Shown here piece after piece: positions 54,395-64,000 of a stretch of DNA of 64,000 nt (positions are counted from its first letter, which is position 1; the number at the start of each line of letters is the position of its first letter). Source of the DNA: Cytidiella melzeri (taxonomy: Eukaryota; Basidiomycota; Agaricomycetes; Polyporales; Irpicaceae); the NCBI GenBank assembly GCA_022592445.1, contig JABYQR010000132.1, positions 46,903-110,902 on the forward strand, given 5' to 3'. Position numbers and translations under genes: made by a program. The notes below the pieces were generated by a model. It did not search any database, was not told the origin of the DNA, and saw nothing but the letters and a program-made list of their open reading frames with translations.

Positions 54395-57333
54395 CTATAG
54401 CTTCTGTGGTGTTCTCCATATCTTGAGGTCGGTCCATGAGTTCTCCGAGTCTCCATACCCAGTCCACTTTACCAAGTATTTGAGTTTCCCTTGCCTGTTA
54501 TGTCGACTATGGAGTATTGCCTCAACTTCGTATTCTTCTTCATCATTGATGATTTCTGGGGGTGGTTGGTGTATGCTGGTCTGTACTCCGGTGTTTCTAT
54601 AAACGGGGTGAGAAGTCCGGCATGAACACAGGGTGGATCTTCCAGTCCGATGGTAGTCGGAGTTTGTAGGTGATTGGTCCCAGTACTTTGGTTATTTGAA
54701 TGGTCCATGACGTTTGGGTGCAAGTTTAGCCGAGGGCCTTGTGGTAGTGATGTTCTTTCCTTCCAGCCAGACTTTCTGACCCACTGTGTATGGCTGAAAC
54801 CCTCGTTTGTTGCGTGACATGCGTACTGCTTCTGCTGCCATGCGGCTGCTGGCATGTAGCTCATCCCGGATCTGGACCATCTGATGGATGCGCTCGGTGA
54901 TAGAGGGAATGTTGGAATGTGGATTGATGACATCCACTACTCTGGGTTCGTATCCTAGTAGTGCTTTGAATGGGGAATGTCGAATTGCCGAGTGATATCG
55001 GATGTTGTGTGCAAACTCGGCAGTAGTAAGAAGTCTAGCCCAATCAGTTTGGCGGTAATCGCAGAAGGCTCGAAGATACTGTTCTAATTCCTGATTGACA
55101 CGTTCCGTTTTGCCGTCTGTCTCGGGGTGATATGCTGTGCTGATATTCTGTTGGATGCCCAACTTAGAGCAGAGTTCTTTCTGGAATTTGGCAGCAAACT
55201 GGGGTCCTCGGTCAATATGACTTTCTCTGGTAGGCCAAAGCGTCGCCACACGTTGTGCATGTATAGTTCAGCCGTTACTTCGGCCGAAGTGTTGGTGGTG
55301 CACGGAACCAGTACCGTTGACTTGGTGCATCCTTGGTCCACAACCACCATGATTGCGTTGTACTTGTCACTTGCTGGTAATTCTCCTATGAAATCAACAG
55401 AAACTACTTGGAACGGTAGATAGCTCTTTTCAGAACTAATTGGGTGAATTGGTATGTTCTTGGGCTGGTTCTGAATCTTAACGCTTTGACACGAGGCACA
55501 CCCTGTGACGTAGTTCTTGATGAATACAGTCATGCCTGGCCACCAGAAGGTTCGTTGAATGAGTTCTATTGTCTTGAATCGTCCAGGGTGTCCTGTGACC
55601 ACGGTGTCATGGAACGACTTTACTAAGTCTCGTCGAAGTTGTTGGTCTTTTGGTACATAGATCTTGTCCTTGTAGTAAACTAGACCATCTTCTGCCTTCC
55701 AGTCCTCTAGGTCACGTTTTACTGCTTTGTTGCCTTTGGAGGCTAGTAGCGTTTGTAGTGCATTGCTGACTTGGTCGTCTAGTTCAGCATCCTGTCTGAT
55801 GCGGTCAAGGAGTGGGTATTGGTGGTTGTTGCGTGTTGATCCTGATCTATGACTCGTAGATGAATAAGATGCTCTGGTAGCAGGATCTGCTCGGAATTAT
55901 CACCCCCCCTAGATCATGATCAACACTCTAGAAAGGGCATCAGGAACCATCATTGTAGTTCCAGGCCGGTGGAATAATCGGAATTGGAATCTTGAGAGAT
56001 ACAATGCCCAACGTGCTTGTCTTCGGTTCAATTTGTGTGCTTCTTTGAAATATGCGAGGTTCTGATGGTCAGTGTAGATGTGAAATTGTAAGTTGCCCCT
56101 TCCAAATAGTGGCGCCACTCTTCCAATGCACGCATGATGGCAAGAAGTTCCTTATTGTAGATGTCATAATTCCGTTCGGTTACCGTCATCGACTGAGAGA
56201 GATACGCCAGGGGTGCCAATGTCCTGTTTCATCCTGTTGTGATAGCACGCTCCTGTTGCATAACTAGATGCGTCGGTTTCCACTCGGAATGGTTTGCCTG
56301 CATCTGGCATCTTGAGTAGTGGTGCACTGCAGAGACTCTCTTTAATTCGTCAAAGGCAGTTTGACAGGCCACCGTCCAGTCCCATACAGTTGTTTTCTTG
56401 GTCAGGTGGTACAATGGTTGCGTGATGTCGGAAAAGATGGGGATAAACCGTCGATAGAAGTTGGCAAATCCAAGGAATGATTGGACTTCTTTGACTTTAC
56501 CGGGTATTGGCCAATCGGCCACCGCGGAGACTTTACCTGGGTCCATCTCTAGGTTGTTGTAAGACACAATGAGCCCGAGGTATTCGATGCGTGATTGTCG
56601 GAACATGCATTTCTCTGGTTTCAGGAACAGGTTGTTGTCTTTCAGCTGTTGTAACACCTGCTTGATGAGGATGTCGTGCGTTGCCCGGTCTTCGGTAAAG
56701 ATGAGGATGTTGTCCATGTAAACTATTACATGCCCCGTGTCAATAAGATCTGCAAAGATCTTGTTCATCATGGATTGGAACGTTGCTGGTGAGTTGGTAA
56801 GTCCAAAGAACATGACTGTCGGCTCAAACAGGCCAAGGTTGGTCTTGAATGCTGCCTTCCACTTGTCACCCTCTTTGATGCGTACATTGTTGTATCCCCA
56901 TTGCATGTCCAGTTTGGTGAATATCTTTGCTCCTTTGAGTTTGTCAGTAAGTTCCGGAATCAACGGTAGTGGGTATGTGTTCTTCTTTGCCATGGTGTTC
57001 AGGATTCGGTAGTCTTGTATTAATTGTAATGAGCCATCCTTATTTTTGACATGACAAAGAAGAATGGAGAAGCCATTGGGGATTTGAGGGTCGTATGTAC
57101 CCTTTCCGTAGGTGTTCTGTAATGAAGTTGTTGAGTTCGACCTGTTCCGGTTGTGACAGCGGGTAAACTATACATTTCTTCATTTCTGCTCCCGGTACAA
57201 GGTCTATCGCGTGATCCCATTTCTTTCGTTCTGGTAGTTGTTCTGATGCGTGCTTCTCAAACCACCTGGACCTCTCCCATATCGAGCCATATATGCCTGT
57301 CAAGCGCGGGCATTCGTCAGGCTTACACGCCAA
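54395..57333 (-). pseudogene. Ty3/gypsy chromovirus pol: reverse transcriptase, RNase H, integrase, chromodomain
   Basis: Read leftward from 57333: linker to RT (YPLSQPEQVELNNFI, RKGYIRPSNP), RT core (FTKLDMQWGYNNVRI, FEPTVMFFGLTNSPATFQ, then VYMDNILIF), connection and RNase H ([45 protein letters not shown]), integrase zinc finger (GHPGRFKTIELIQRTF, CASCQSVK), core (VVSVDFIGELP, HPETDGKTERVNQELEQYL) and a chromodomain ([17 protein letters not shown]) ending at 54395. Gag and protease are missing. The frame changes around 57050, 56330 and elsewhere, and the second Asp of the YMDD box is Asn (codon 56709-56711). It is an inactive relic. Confidence 0.9.
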
Positions 57334-58008
57334 TCTCCGCTAACCAGCGCATACTAGCTAATAGCTAGCCATTACCTAGAGATTACCGTGTAGAGTAAAA
57401 CCGGCGGCAATAGAATATGACAAATATTTACAAGTTCTGCAGCACGTGCCCGACATATCCGTATTTGGTGTGATGGCATGTGACCGTTCTAGAACCTGAC
57501 ATTTCCCATCAATACTGAGCATCCCCTGTCAACGATCCATTCCCATCAACGCTCCCATCAATACTGAGTGCCCTCCGCTGGTCGTTGTCTTCCTGCCACC
57601 CCCCGCCGCCCCCCGCCCCTCGCCTTCCTTAGGCGCTCCCCTGTCAGCCCCTCCATCAATACTGTCTTCCTGCCGTCTGTCTGACGTCCCTGTCAAACAC
57701 GCTGTCCCTCCGTCCATTTTGCCTTTCCGCCTTCTATCTGACGCCGCCTGTCATTCGTCCGATCCCTCCGTCAGCGTTGTCTTCCCCACCGCCCTCCCAC
57801 CGTCCTGTCGCTCCTGTCAGCCACGTTGTCCCCCCATCAGTGCGTCTTTGTTGCTCTCTGCCCGCTGCCATCCCGCGTTTCTCAGCTGCTCCCTTGTGAG
57901 CCATTGGTTACCACCTCCCGCCCTCTTGCAATAGCTTAGTTTCCATTAGAAATAGATGCAATATAATTTCACTATCTACAAACAATTATGAGGCAACACG
58001 TAGATGTA
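57334..58008. other. Interval with a short repeated motif, no gene
   Basis: The word CCATCAATACTG occurs at least three times between 57505 and 57665, within a strongly pyrimidine-biased stretch (57590-57900) of CCTGTC/CCGCC words. The gag and 5' LTR expected upstream of pol are not recognisable. Confidence 0.5.
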
Positions 58009-59581
58009 TTAATCAGAGGCAGAGGGTGTAATCTCAGTCTGCGTTGGTCCCTTCGTCTTTGGGCCTCTTTTCTTGCCCTTGTCTGAACGCTGCTTCCTGG
58101 GCTTTTGGGTGACGAGAGGGGCGCCGCTGACCATGAAGATGCCAGTCTGCGGCATTGCGGTCAACGTTGCATGCAGGTCGGAGGTCCCCTGCGAGGTTGC
58201 GGGTACAGAGGTAGTAGACGAGCTTGCAGGCATAGTGAGGACGTGTCAGGCAACAGTGCGGGTGCATCTGCGGGCGTGCCAGAGGAAGAGTTGTCCGGGT
58301 GCCTTGATCTACCGGAGGTGATGTTGCGAGAGCAGCAGCGACTTGAGTACTGAAGCGCTGCTGCATCCAAGTCTCAGTCTCACTCGGGACAGGCAGCGGA
58401 AGTGAGTCGAGCCCGACAACCATGCATTGTACAAGGTTTGCAGTTCGAGCCGCGAGTCAATCGAGCCTGGGGCGACAAACTGGGGCAGAGGCCAGTTGAC
58501 AACCACAATGCCATATTTCTCCGTGATGTGCATATCAAAATTTGTGTAGAACATCTTGGACACGGAACACGGAGCGACGGCCTCATCTGCGGAAGCAATC
58601 ACTTTGTTAGCATCCTTTTGATGTTATGCAACGGTGGGGAATGGCGACTCACGCAGCTTTTTGGTGATGAGCTTGCTCTGAGCTCTGACTCATATGTTTT
58701 GGCAGTTCCTAATATACGGGCCTCAAATCAACGCCTGACACAATCATCTTGGCCCGAGGACTTACCTTGGATACCACTGAGACAGTAGCATTAGAACCTA
58801 ACCGCATAATCTGAGAGCAACATCTTGTTAGTCAGCTGAAAGAACTCATCGACAACATCTCCCGATGTCCACACTTGAGGACAGCTGACGTTTTGTGCAT
58901 CCGCGCGAACAGCAAGCAGGAGCATCTCGAGCCCTGTACGGTTATGAAGAGACTCCATCTATCGAAGCGCGTTAGTTGTAGGATGCACCCGTAACTCTCA
59001 AAGGTGCTTACCTGGCTTTGAACACTGGCCAACAACGCGCGAGCGTCGTGGAAGGCGTTTAGCGCAACACTATGCGATGCAGTCTTCTTCATCTCTTTGA
59101 CTCCTGCAATCTGTACCAGCTCCTCTTCAGTTGCTGCGACCTGTTCTTGCTTTGACATTGCTTTCCAGAGGTTGCAAATCTGCGGAGCGAAGTCATGTAC
59201 TTTCGGTCGAGGCGCGCCGGGGGAAGAGCTAGGTAGAAGGAATATGAGAAACATGTTGGCTAACGTTTGTCATTTGGATGAAGAACATGCACTTTCATTT
59301 CTTGCTCTCGTCTCCTTCGATAAGAATGCGTTCCACCGGCTTGTTTGGCGGGATTGCCTTTGCTTGCTCGACTGCTGGAGCAGTCTCTCATACCAATACT
59401 TGACGCTGTTTGTGCCGAGGTCTTTGTGCAACGCCTCTGCCAGCTTCCAAACCTCAGACAAGGCGTTGTCGAGCTTCTGGTTCATGCAGAAATTTTTCTC
59501 CTTGCGCTGTTGAGAGCGCGCTTGTTTTTCTGCCGGTGTAAGGGACTTCTGCGTGCTCTTTTTTTCATGCGGTGGCGCCAT
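58009..59581 (-). CDS. Protein of unknown function, probably of an Agaricomycete multi-copy family
   Basis: The start is the ATG at 59581 (MAPPHEKKSTQKSLT). Exons include RQTSRWNAFLSKETRA, an HMG-like region KVHDFAPQICNLWKAMSKQE, KTASHSVALNAFHDARALL, HNRTGLEMLLLAVRA, FYTNFDMHITEKYGIVVVNW and the disordered basic end PRKQRSDKGKKRGPK, stopping at 58009. From memory the FHDAR and TNFDxHIT segments occur in a large family of unannotated proteins of mushroom-forming fungi, but I cannot name it and have not checked. The WNAFL-to-LWKAM spacing recalls an HMG box with weak conservation. Its neighbour 59825-60761 may be a functional partner. Confidence 0.6.
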
Positions 59582-59824
59582 GGTACACGCGACTTTGTCT
59601 TGGATAACCTTTGGTTGCTGCTGAGATAGCGTTGCGCCGCCTTGGAGACCACAACGACCATAGTACGAGCCTGTTAAAGAGGGAGTGGAGCAGGGAGGGA
59701 ACTTGGGCGAGCGCGGACTCTTCAAAAATATTCAACAAAGTCACGTTTTTCATTCACTAGGTAACCTTATAATGCAGACATTAAGCAAAATGTTCACTAT
59801 ATTAGCAAAGAGGAAGCGGCTGCC

Positions 59825-60761
59825 CTATATTTGTGAAGTGCTCAGGGCCTCGCGAAGTTTCGAACACGTGTGGCGTGGTTGACAGAAAGCTTGATCTGTG
59901 GCCATCGTGCGGATGAACTGATCTCTGGTGGTTGTTAGCGAGTAGGCGGTGTAGACATTGAGGATGAACTCGTTAGGGAGACCGTGCCAATCGACGTACT
60001 TGTCGAGCGCGTTGCCGAGAGAAGGAACACGATAGTGTACGATGGGTGGCGGTTTGACCAGAGACGAGATGATATGGCCGCAAACATCCGAACGTTGAGA
60101 AGAATGGGCGAGGGGTGTCCGAGTCCACAGGAGCTAAAGGTAGTGTTAGTTGTGATTAACAAGCTGGTTACAAGCTTACCGGTACCACGCCGCAGAACTG
60201 CAGCCTTTCCACTGGCACCGCTTGCGCCTTGCGAGTCCCTGGTGCTTGAGCTGATTGTTGCCTTACCTTTTGCTTTCTCTTTCTTAGCGCTAGCTCTAGC
60301 GGCAGCCTCCAGCGGTCATTCTCAGAGTCGGAGTCAACGACAACAACGGCTGCCAACAACGGGGTAGCAGTGCGTGCCGACTTGTTGGACGACGACGAGG
60401 GTGTCGAGGGATGCCTCGCAGCGTGTGTAGAGCTTTCACGTAAGCTGTTGAGTCGTGGATAGAGACCGGACGAAGGGCGGCCAAATGCCTCGTGCTTCCT
60501 CGCTGGATGCAACGGCGTCGATACTGTCGAGGTTGATTGTCTTGAGGGAGCCGGACTTCGAGGCAGCGCCGGTTGTGGAAGTTCCGGCAGAATTTGAGAT
60601 TGCGCCGCATTGTCAAGCTTGATGGCACTCATCTCCGCATTGAGTGCGTCCAGCTCTGCAGCTATTTGTTGAGCACTTGCAAGATCTTCCCCTCTCAACA
60701 GCATGTGCATGAGCGCGTCCAAAACGTTGGGCAGCTGACAAGCAAGGGGTCTCTTGCCCAT
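59825..60761 (-). CDS. Protein of unknown function paired with the previous gene
   Basis: Two exons, 60180-60761 and 59825-60133, join in phase 0 (GTAAGC...TTTAG) to give 296 residues. The N-terminus is helical (QLPNVLDALMHMLLRGEDL, then QIAAELDALNAEMSAIKLD), the middle is disordered and Ser/Pro-rich, and the end reads VDWHGLPNEFILNVYTAYS. No domain is recognised. It lies 244 bp upstream of the start of the gene at 58009-59581, in the same direction. Confidence 0.55.
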
Positions 60762-61823
60762 TTAAGAAGTTATATACATCTTTCCTGTGAATGATTGTGA
60801 GCGCAGTAGATGACGATCAATGCAATTTGTACATACAATTTCATACAATGAATTCACGCCCTCCGTTTCCTTGCAGTACCGGGTAACATTTGCAAGGATC
60901 TGTCAGCAAGGCTCGCAAGGCCGCACGCTGCGAGAGCTGTAAGAGTGTTTCGACTTGTTGGATTGCCGTACAATTGCGCATCGATTGTAGAAACTGGGTA
61001 AGCGGTTTTATCCGCTTGAGGTCGAGTGGCTGGAGGACACAAAAGCGACAGGAGGTGCTGAAGATCCACTTCCTACTTCATATTGAGGCAGCTGTAACGA
61101 TGGTGAGCACATGCGATGTGTTTTAGAAGAAAGCTGCACAAGCGCAACTCACCTTTGATAACTGTACAAACCGTCCATATTCTCACTGCCCATCACCTAA
61201 CACGAAGGCTATGCATTGGAGTGGACTGCCTGCAGGTAACGAAGTGAGAATGGAGCCATTGACGAGATTGAGACGGGGGAGGTTGTTGTGGTGAGAGATG
61301 AGATGAGAGTTGCATGAGTGCGGGTGTGGACTGAAGCGCATTGCAGTGAGTTGCAAGGTCGGCAATTAGATTGACTTGCTGCACTCACTCGCTTGCTGCA
61401 CTCACTCGACTTGACCGCCCACTTCGACCTCAACTTCGTTTCGCTCTTTTGCGTCAACACAGCTCCTACAACACAGTCAACATTGCTCAGAATTATATCT
61501 CAGTAGGTGATCAAGTGCTTAACTACTCACCATGGCAAAGGCAAAAACATCAAAACTACGCAGCACTTGACAAGTGCACAAAACCAAACTTGCACGACCT
61601 TCGCACTCACAAATGCTTCATCCTGAAGCTCAGGGTGTCAGCAGGGCTTTGAGTATGAGCTTAGGAGCAAGAGGTGTTGCTGAGGAATGACAGGAGATTG
61701 ATCAGCGAATACACCAGCAGATACAATGTGCATACATACCTAGCTTGCAGGGCGACGCGACTGACATGTTTTGCAGGTCTCCATGAAACATCTCGGAATT
61801 TGCTCTTTGAGAACATGTTCCAG
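60762..61823. other. Intergenic interval, no gene recognised
   Basis: About 1 kb with only short frames. Probably the promoter of the 60761 gene and the 5' flank of the KDZ transposon gene. Confidence 0.4.
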
Positions 61824-62336
61824 ATGGATCATGAACCTGTGACCGTTGTTCTTCCACCGAGAGAGAAGGAGGAGGCAGAGTGGGAAGATGTGAATATGGA
61901 GGGCGAGGAGCTTGGGGTGGGCGAGACATTCATACACGCAATTGAGGATATAAGTCGGTGAGTTTTCCAGTACACAACGCGTGTTGTGCTCTTGATGGCT
62001 GAGCTAGAGTGTAGGTGGAGGCGTGGCAGGCAGAAAAAGGGAAGACATGGCAGCACTGACGTGTTCGCCAGCAGAAGGCGTGGGGGGGAGTGTTTGAGCC
62101 GCTGGTGGATGCGTACCTCAACTACACCTATACTGCAACACCGGGGGCAGTAGGAGCAATTGCTCCCAAAGATAACATCGCTCAGAACATCCAGGTACCG
62201 GCGGAGATTCCTATCGCCGCGATCGCGGACGAAACACTTGCATACACTGTGGACGTGTATTGCCTATTCTCTCGCAAAACGGACATCACAATTACTCGCC
62301 TTCCCAACAGCCTTTCTCCCGCTCTTGACCTGATGC

Positions 62337-63093
62337 TGACACGGAGACGGGGCTCGACGTGACAAACAGGGACACGAAGTGGAAGACGACAAGGAGGTGG
62401 TGGCAGGCGTAGAGCACAATGCTTTCACCAGCTATCAGACTTTGTTCAAGTTGCTAGCCCAGTAAAGACCAAGTTAGTATTGTGACTACCAGCTATGTAG
62501 TACAAGAGGGGGTTGCTTACCTAGCCCAGTAAAGACCAAGAGGTCGAGATGGGGGGCTAGGAGCGTACATGCAGCAGTATATAGACTTCAGGAACCTGCG
62601 CACAGACCATGTTGAGGGCAGGCTTTGCAAGAAGCCATGTGAACGAAGAACAAAAGAACTACCTAAAGGAGAACAATAGCTATTGTCTAGACCTTGCCAA
62701 GAACTCTACGTTGAGAGAATCTATCTAAAAGGAGACCAACTATTGTATTCCATTCCCACACCTGTGAGAACATCCTTCCAATAAAGAGAACAATAGGGAA
62801 AGAACAATAAGGAGCCCATGTGGACAGTATCTATGACGTCAAACTCCAGCTATGGGCTGAGCCATGTGCTTGTAGCCATGTGGTCTTACTTAAGCTAAGT
62901 CACATGCCAGTGTGACGTAGTAGCAAGTAATGTGACCGTGTGGAGCGTCTAAGCCACGTGATACGGGCGCTTAATAGACGTGAAAAGGGAGTTTATGCAG
63001 AGAAGGTTGCAACTGAGCTGCAGCCCGGAGTTTTATAGATAAAAACAAGAGGTAAATTGCGAAAATTAAGGGCTAGTCAGGCCAACCATGACA
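62337..63093. mobile_element. Solo LTR inserted in the KDZ gene
   Basis: The inserted 757 bp starts TGACACGG, ends CCATGACA (TG...CA) and is flanked by a 5-bp duplication GATGC (62332-62336 and 63094-63098). Removing it with one GATGC restores the KDZ reading frame exactly. TG...CA ends with a 5-bp duplication are the signs of an LTR retrotransposon; no coding region remains, so it is a solo LTR. Confidence 0.82.
62454..62540 (-). repeat. 20-bp direct repeat with intron-like spacer in the solo LTR
   Basis: CTAGCCCAGTAAAGACCAAG occurs at 62454-62473 and 62521-62540 with a 47-bp spacer. On the minus strand the repeat ends CTAG and is followed by GTAAGC; the second copy is preceded by TACTAA and its end is again CTAG. 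So 62454-62520 reads as a 67-bp intron with GT, TACTAAC and AG signals. Confidence 0.65.
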
Positions 63094-63743
63094 GATGCGA
63101 TATGGCTACCTCGCAAAGACCTCTAGCCGGCCAACTGTTGCCATTTCCCTCAAGACGCTAGAACTCCTATACAGATTGCGGCAACGCAAAGCCTCGTATA
63201 GCGTGGAGGCCTTTGCGAAGGTTCTCTGCGACTATTATCAGGTGAGTGAACCGCGCTCACAATTACGCAGTTCTGACTACATCACAGATACCCTATCGCC
63301 GGCACTTACAAGAAGTATTAGGAGATACATTTGAATTGTATCTTTGCATCATTCGGCATGTAGATAAATCCGTACACACGACCCTTGGCTGGGACGGGCC
63401 AGATTGGAGGCCAAAGAATGCGTGCCGCGCATGCTGTTATGTAGTACGTGACAATCACCACCTCAAGGTCCTAACCTCATGTCTTTTCGCAGCTCAATGA
63501 CGAGCCTCCTCTCACCTTCAGTCGGCTGTACGCGATGGACGGTAACAATAGTCTCAAGCGTATGGCAATGACAAGCAATTGCACAGCCGCAGACACCCGG
63601 GTTCTGGACGACAGTACCTACTTCCTCCCCCGCCAGTTTGTTGACCAGTACGCGAAAGAGGTGCAAGGCAGAGAAGCCAAAGGTCCAGCCGTGCACAGGC
63701 GAGGCATTGGCCACGAGGAAGACTCAGTGTCGCGGAGCGACTG

Positions 63744-64000
63744 CTGATAGACTGATAAACCCTAAACAAGGGTGAAGTGGATGTGAGGGGAAAGTGGAAG
63801 GGGATCTCCAACGACGACAGCAAGGTCAAAGTCGATGATAAGCAGGCAGCAGGCACAGAGGCCGGATACTGGCAGTGCAAATGACGAAGTTAATATTATG
63901 TTTATACTAGGTTACATTGAGTAACTCACCTGGCAGTGCAAATGACGAAGAGGTCAAGATGCAGAACCAGGGAGGGTAAGGGGTACTATATATACTGTGT
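63744..64000. mobile_element. Second LTR-like piece, cut by the window end
   Basis: From about 63744 (TGATAGAC) the sequence parallels the solo LTR: a GAAGTGGA word near the start, the duplicated segment 125 bp in, and AGGTCAAGATG where the solo LTR has AGGTCGAGATG. It follows the broken end of the KDZ frame. The similarity is clear only around the duplicated segment, so the left limit is tentative. Confidence 0.45.
63869..63950 (-). repeat. 21-bp direct repeat with intron-like spacer in the second LTR-like piece
   Basis: CTGGCAGTGCAAATGACGAAG occurs at 63869-63889 and 63930-63950. On the minus strand 63869-63929 reads GTGAGT ... ATATTAAC ... CCAG, again like a complete intron of 61 bp. The repeated unit differs from the one in the solo LTR at several bases, while each pair is identical internally. 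Confidence 0.65.

Larger units (their letters stand above)
61824..63743 (+). pseudogene. KDZ (Kyakuja-Dileera-Zisupton) transposase gene, interrupted and 3' truncated
   Basis: KDZ transposases are very common in Agaricomycetes. This one starts near MDHEPVTVVLPPREKEEAEW, continues GVGETFIHAIEDIS, VDAYLNYTYT, YTVDVYCLFSRKT and SPALDLM, is interrupted by a solo LTR (62337-63093), then resumes RYGYLAKTSSRPTVAIS, RLRQRKASYSVEAFAKV, an intron (from 63241), PYRRHLQEVLG, PDWRPKNACRACCYV, another intron, and LTFSRLYAMDGNNSLKRMA. The frame ends at 63743, at what may be the start of a second LTR. The catalytic domain proper is not in the window. Confidence 0.82.

Noticed and set aside
1..64000. CRISPR array, bacterial operon or prophage
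   Set aside because: No regular repeat-spacer series exists and all recognised genes are eukaryotic with spliceosomal introns.

Overview
This is a window of fungal nuclear DNA, most likely from a mushroom-forming basidiomycete (Agaricomycetes). The evidence is dense genes with many 48-70 bp GT-AG introns, short and often divergent or convergent intergenic gaps, a tRNA-Tyr with an intron next to the anticodon, and transposon families typical of this group (hAT, CACTA, KDZ and Ty3/gypsy chromoviruses). There are no operons, so gene order gives only weak functional hints. I rebuilt exon-intron structures by hand from splice signals plus family similarity; where I could not, I say so.

Positions 1-28,450 are ordinary gene-rich DNA. 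In order: EMC6, aspartate-semialdehyde dehydrogenase, exosome subunit RRP43, SMC5, the inosine-triphosphate pyrophosphatase HAM1, three related hotdog-fold thioesterase genes with a Ran1-like kinase between the first two, a sugar transporter, NEDD8, an AlkB-type dioxygenase, an aspartic protease, SAP18, a NADAR-domain protein and a LARP7/Pof8-like telomerase RNA-binding protein. The three thioesterases end in AKL, SKL and PKL, which look like peroxisome targeting signals. A peroxisomal adenine-nucleotide carrier lies 20 kb further on, so lipid handling in peroxisomes is a theme, though these genes are not one cluster.

Positions 28,587-30,961 hold a compact CACTA-like DNA transposon with matching ends and a 3-bp target duplication. 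It contains no transposase; instead it carries pieces of two cellular genes: a ChaC-type gamma-glutamylcyclotransferase lying between two fragments of a tricalbin-like (SMP domain) membrane protein. This is the most striking object in the window.

Positions 31,000-41,800 return to host genes: tRNA-Tyr, a BIRC6-like ubiquitin-conjugating enzyme, the peroxisomal carrier, a Zn2Cys6 regulator and a class 3 lipase.

Positions 41,998-64,000 are a transposon-rich accessory region: a TA-flanked MITE, a complete but inactivated hAT element, a small secreted protein gene, a wide gene-poor stretch, relics of two chromoviruses with unexplained ORFs between them, a pair of genes of unknown function, and a KDZ transposase gene split by a solo LTR. 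Two related LTR-like pieces carry a duplicated segment that reads as a ready-made intron on the opposite strand.
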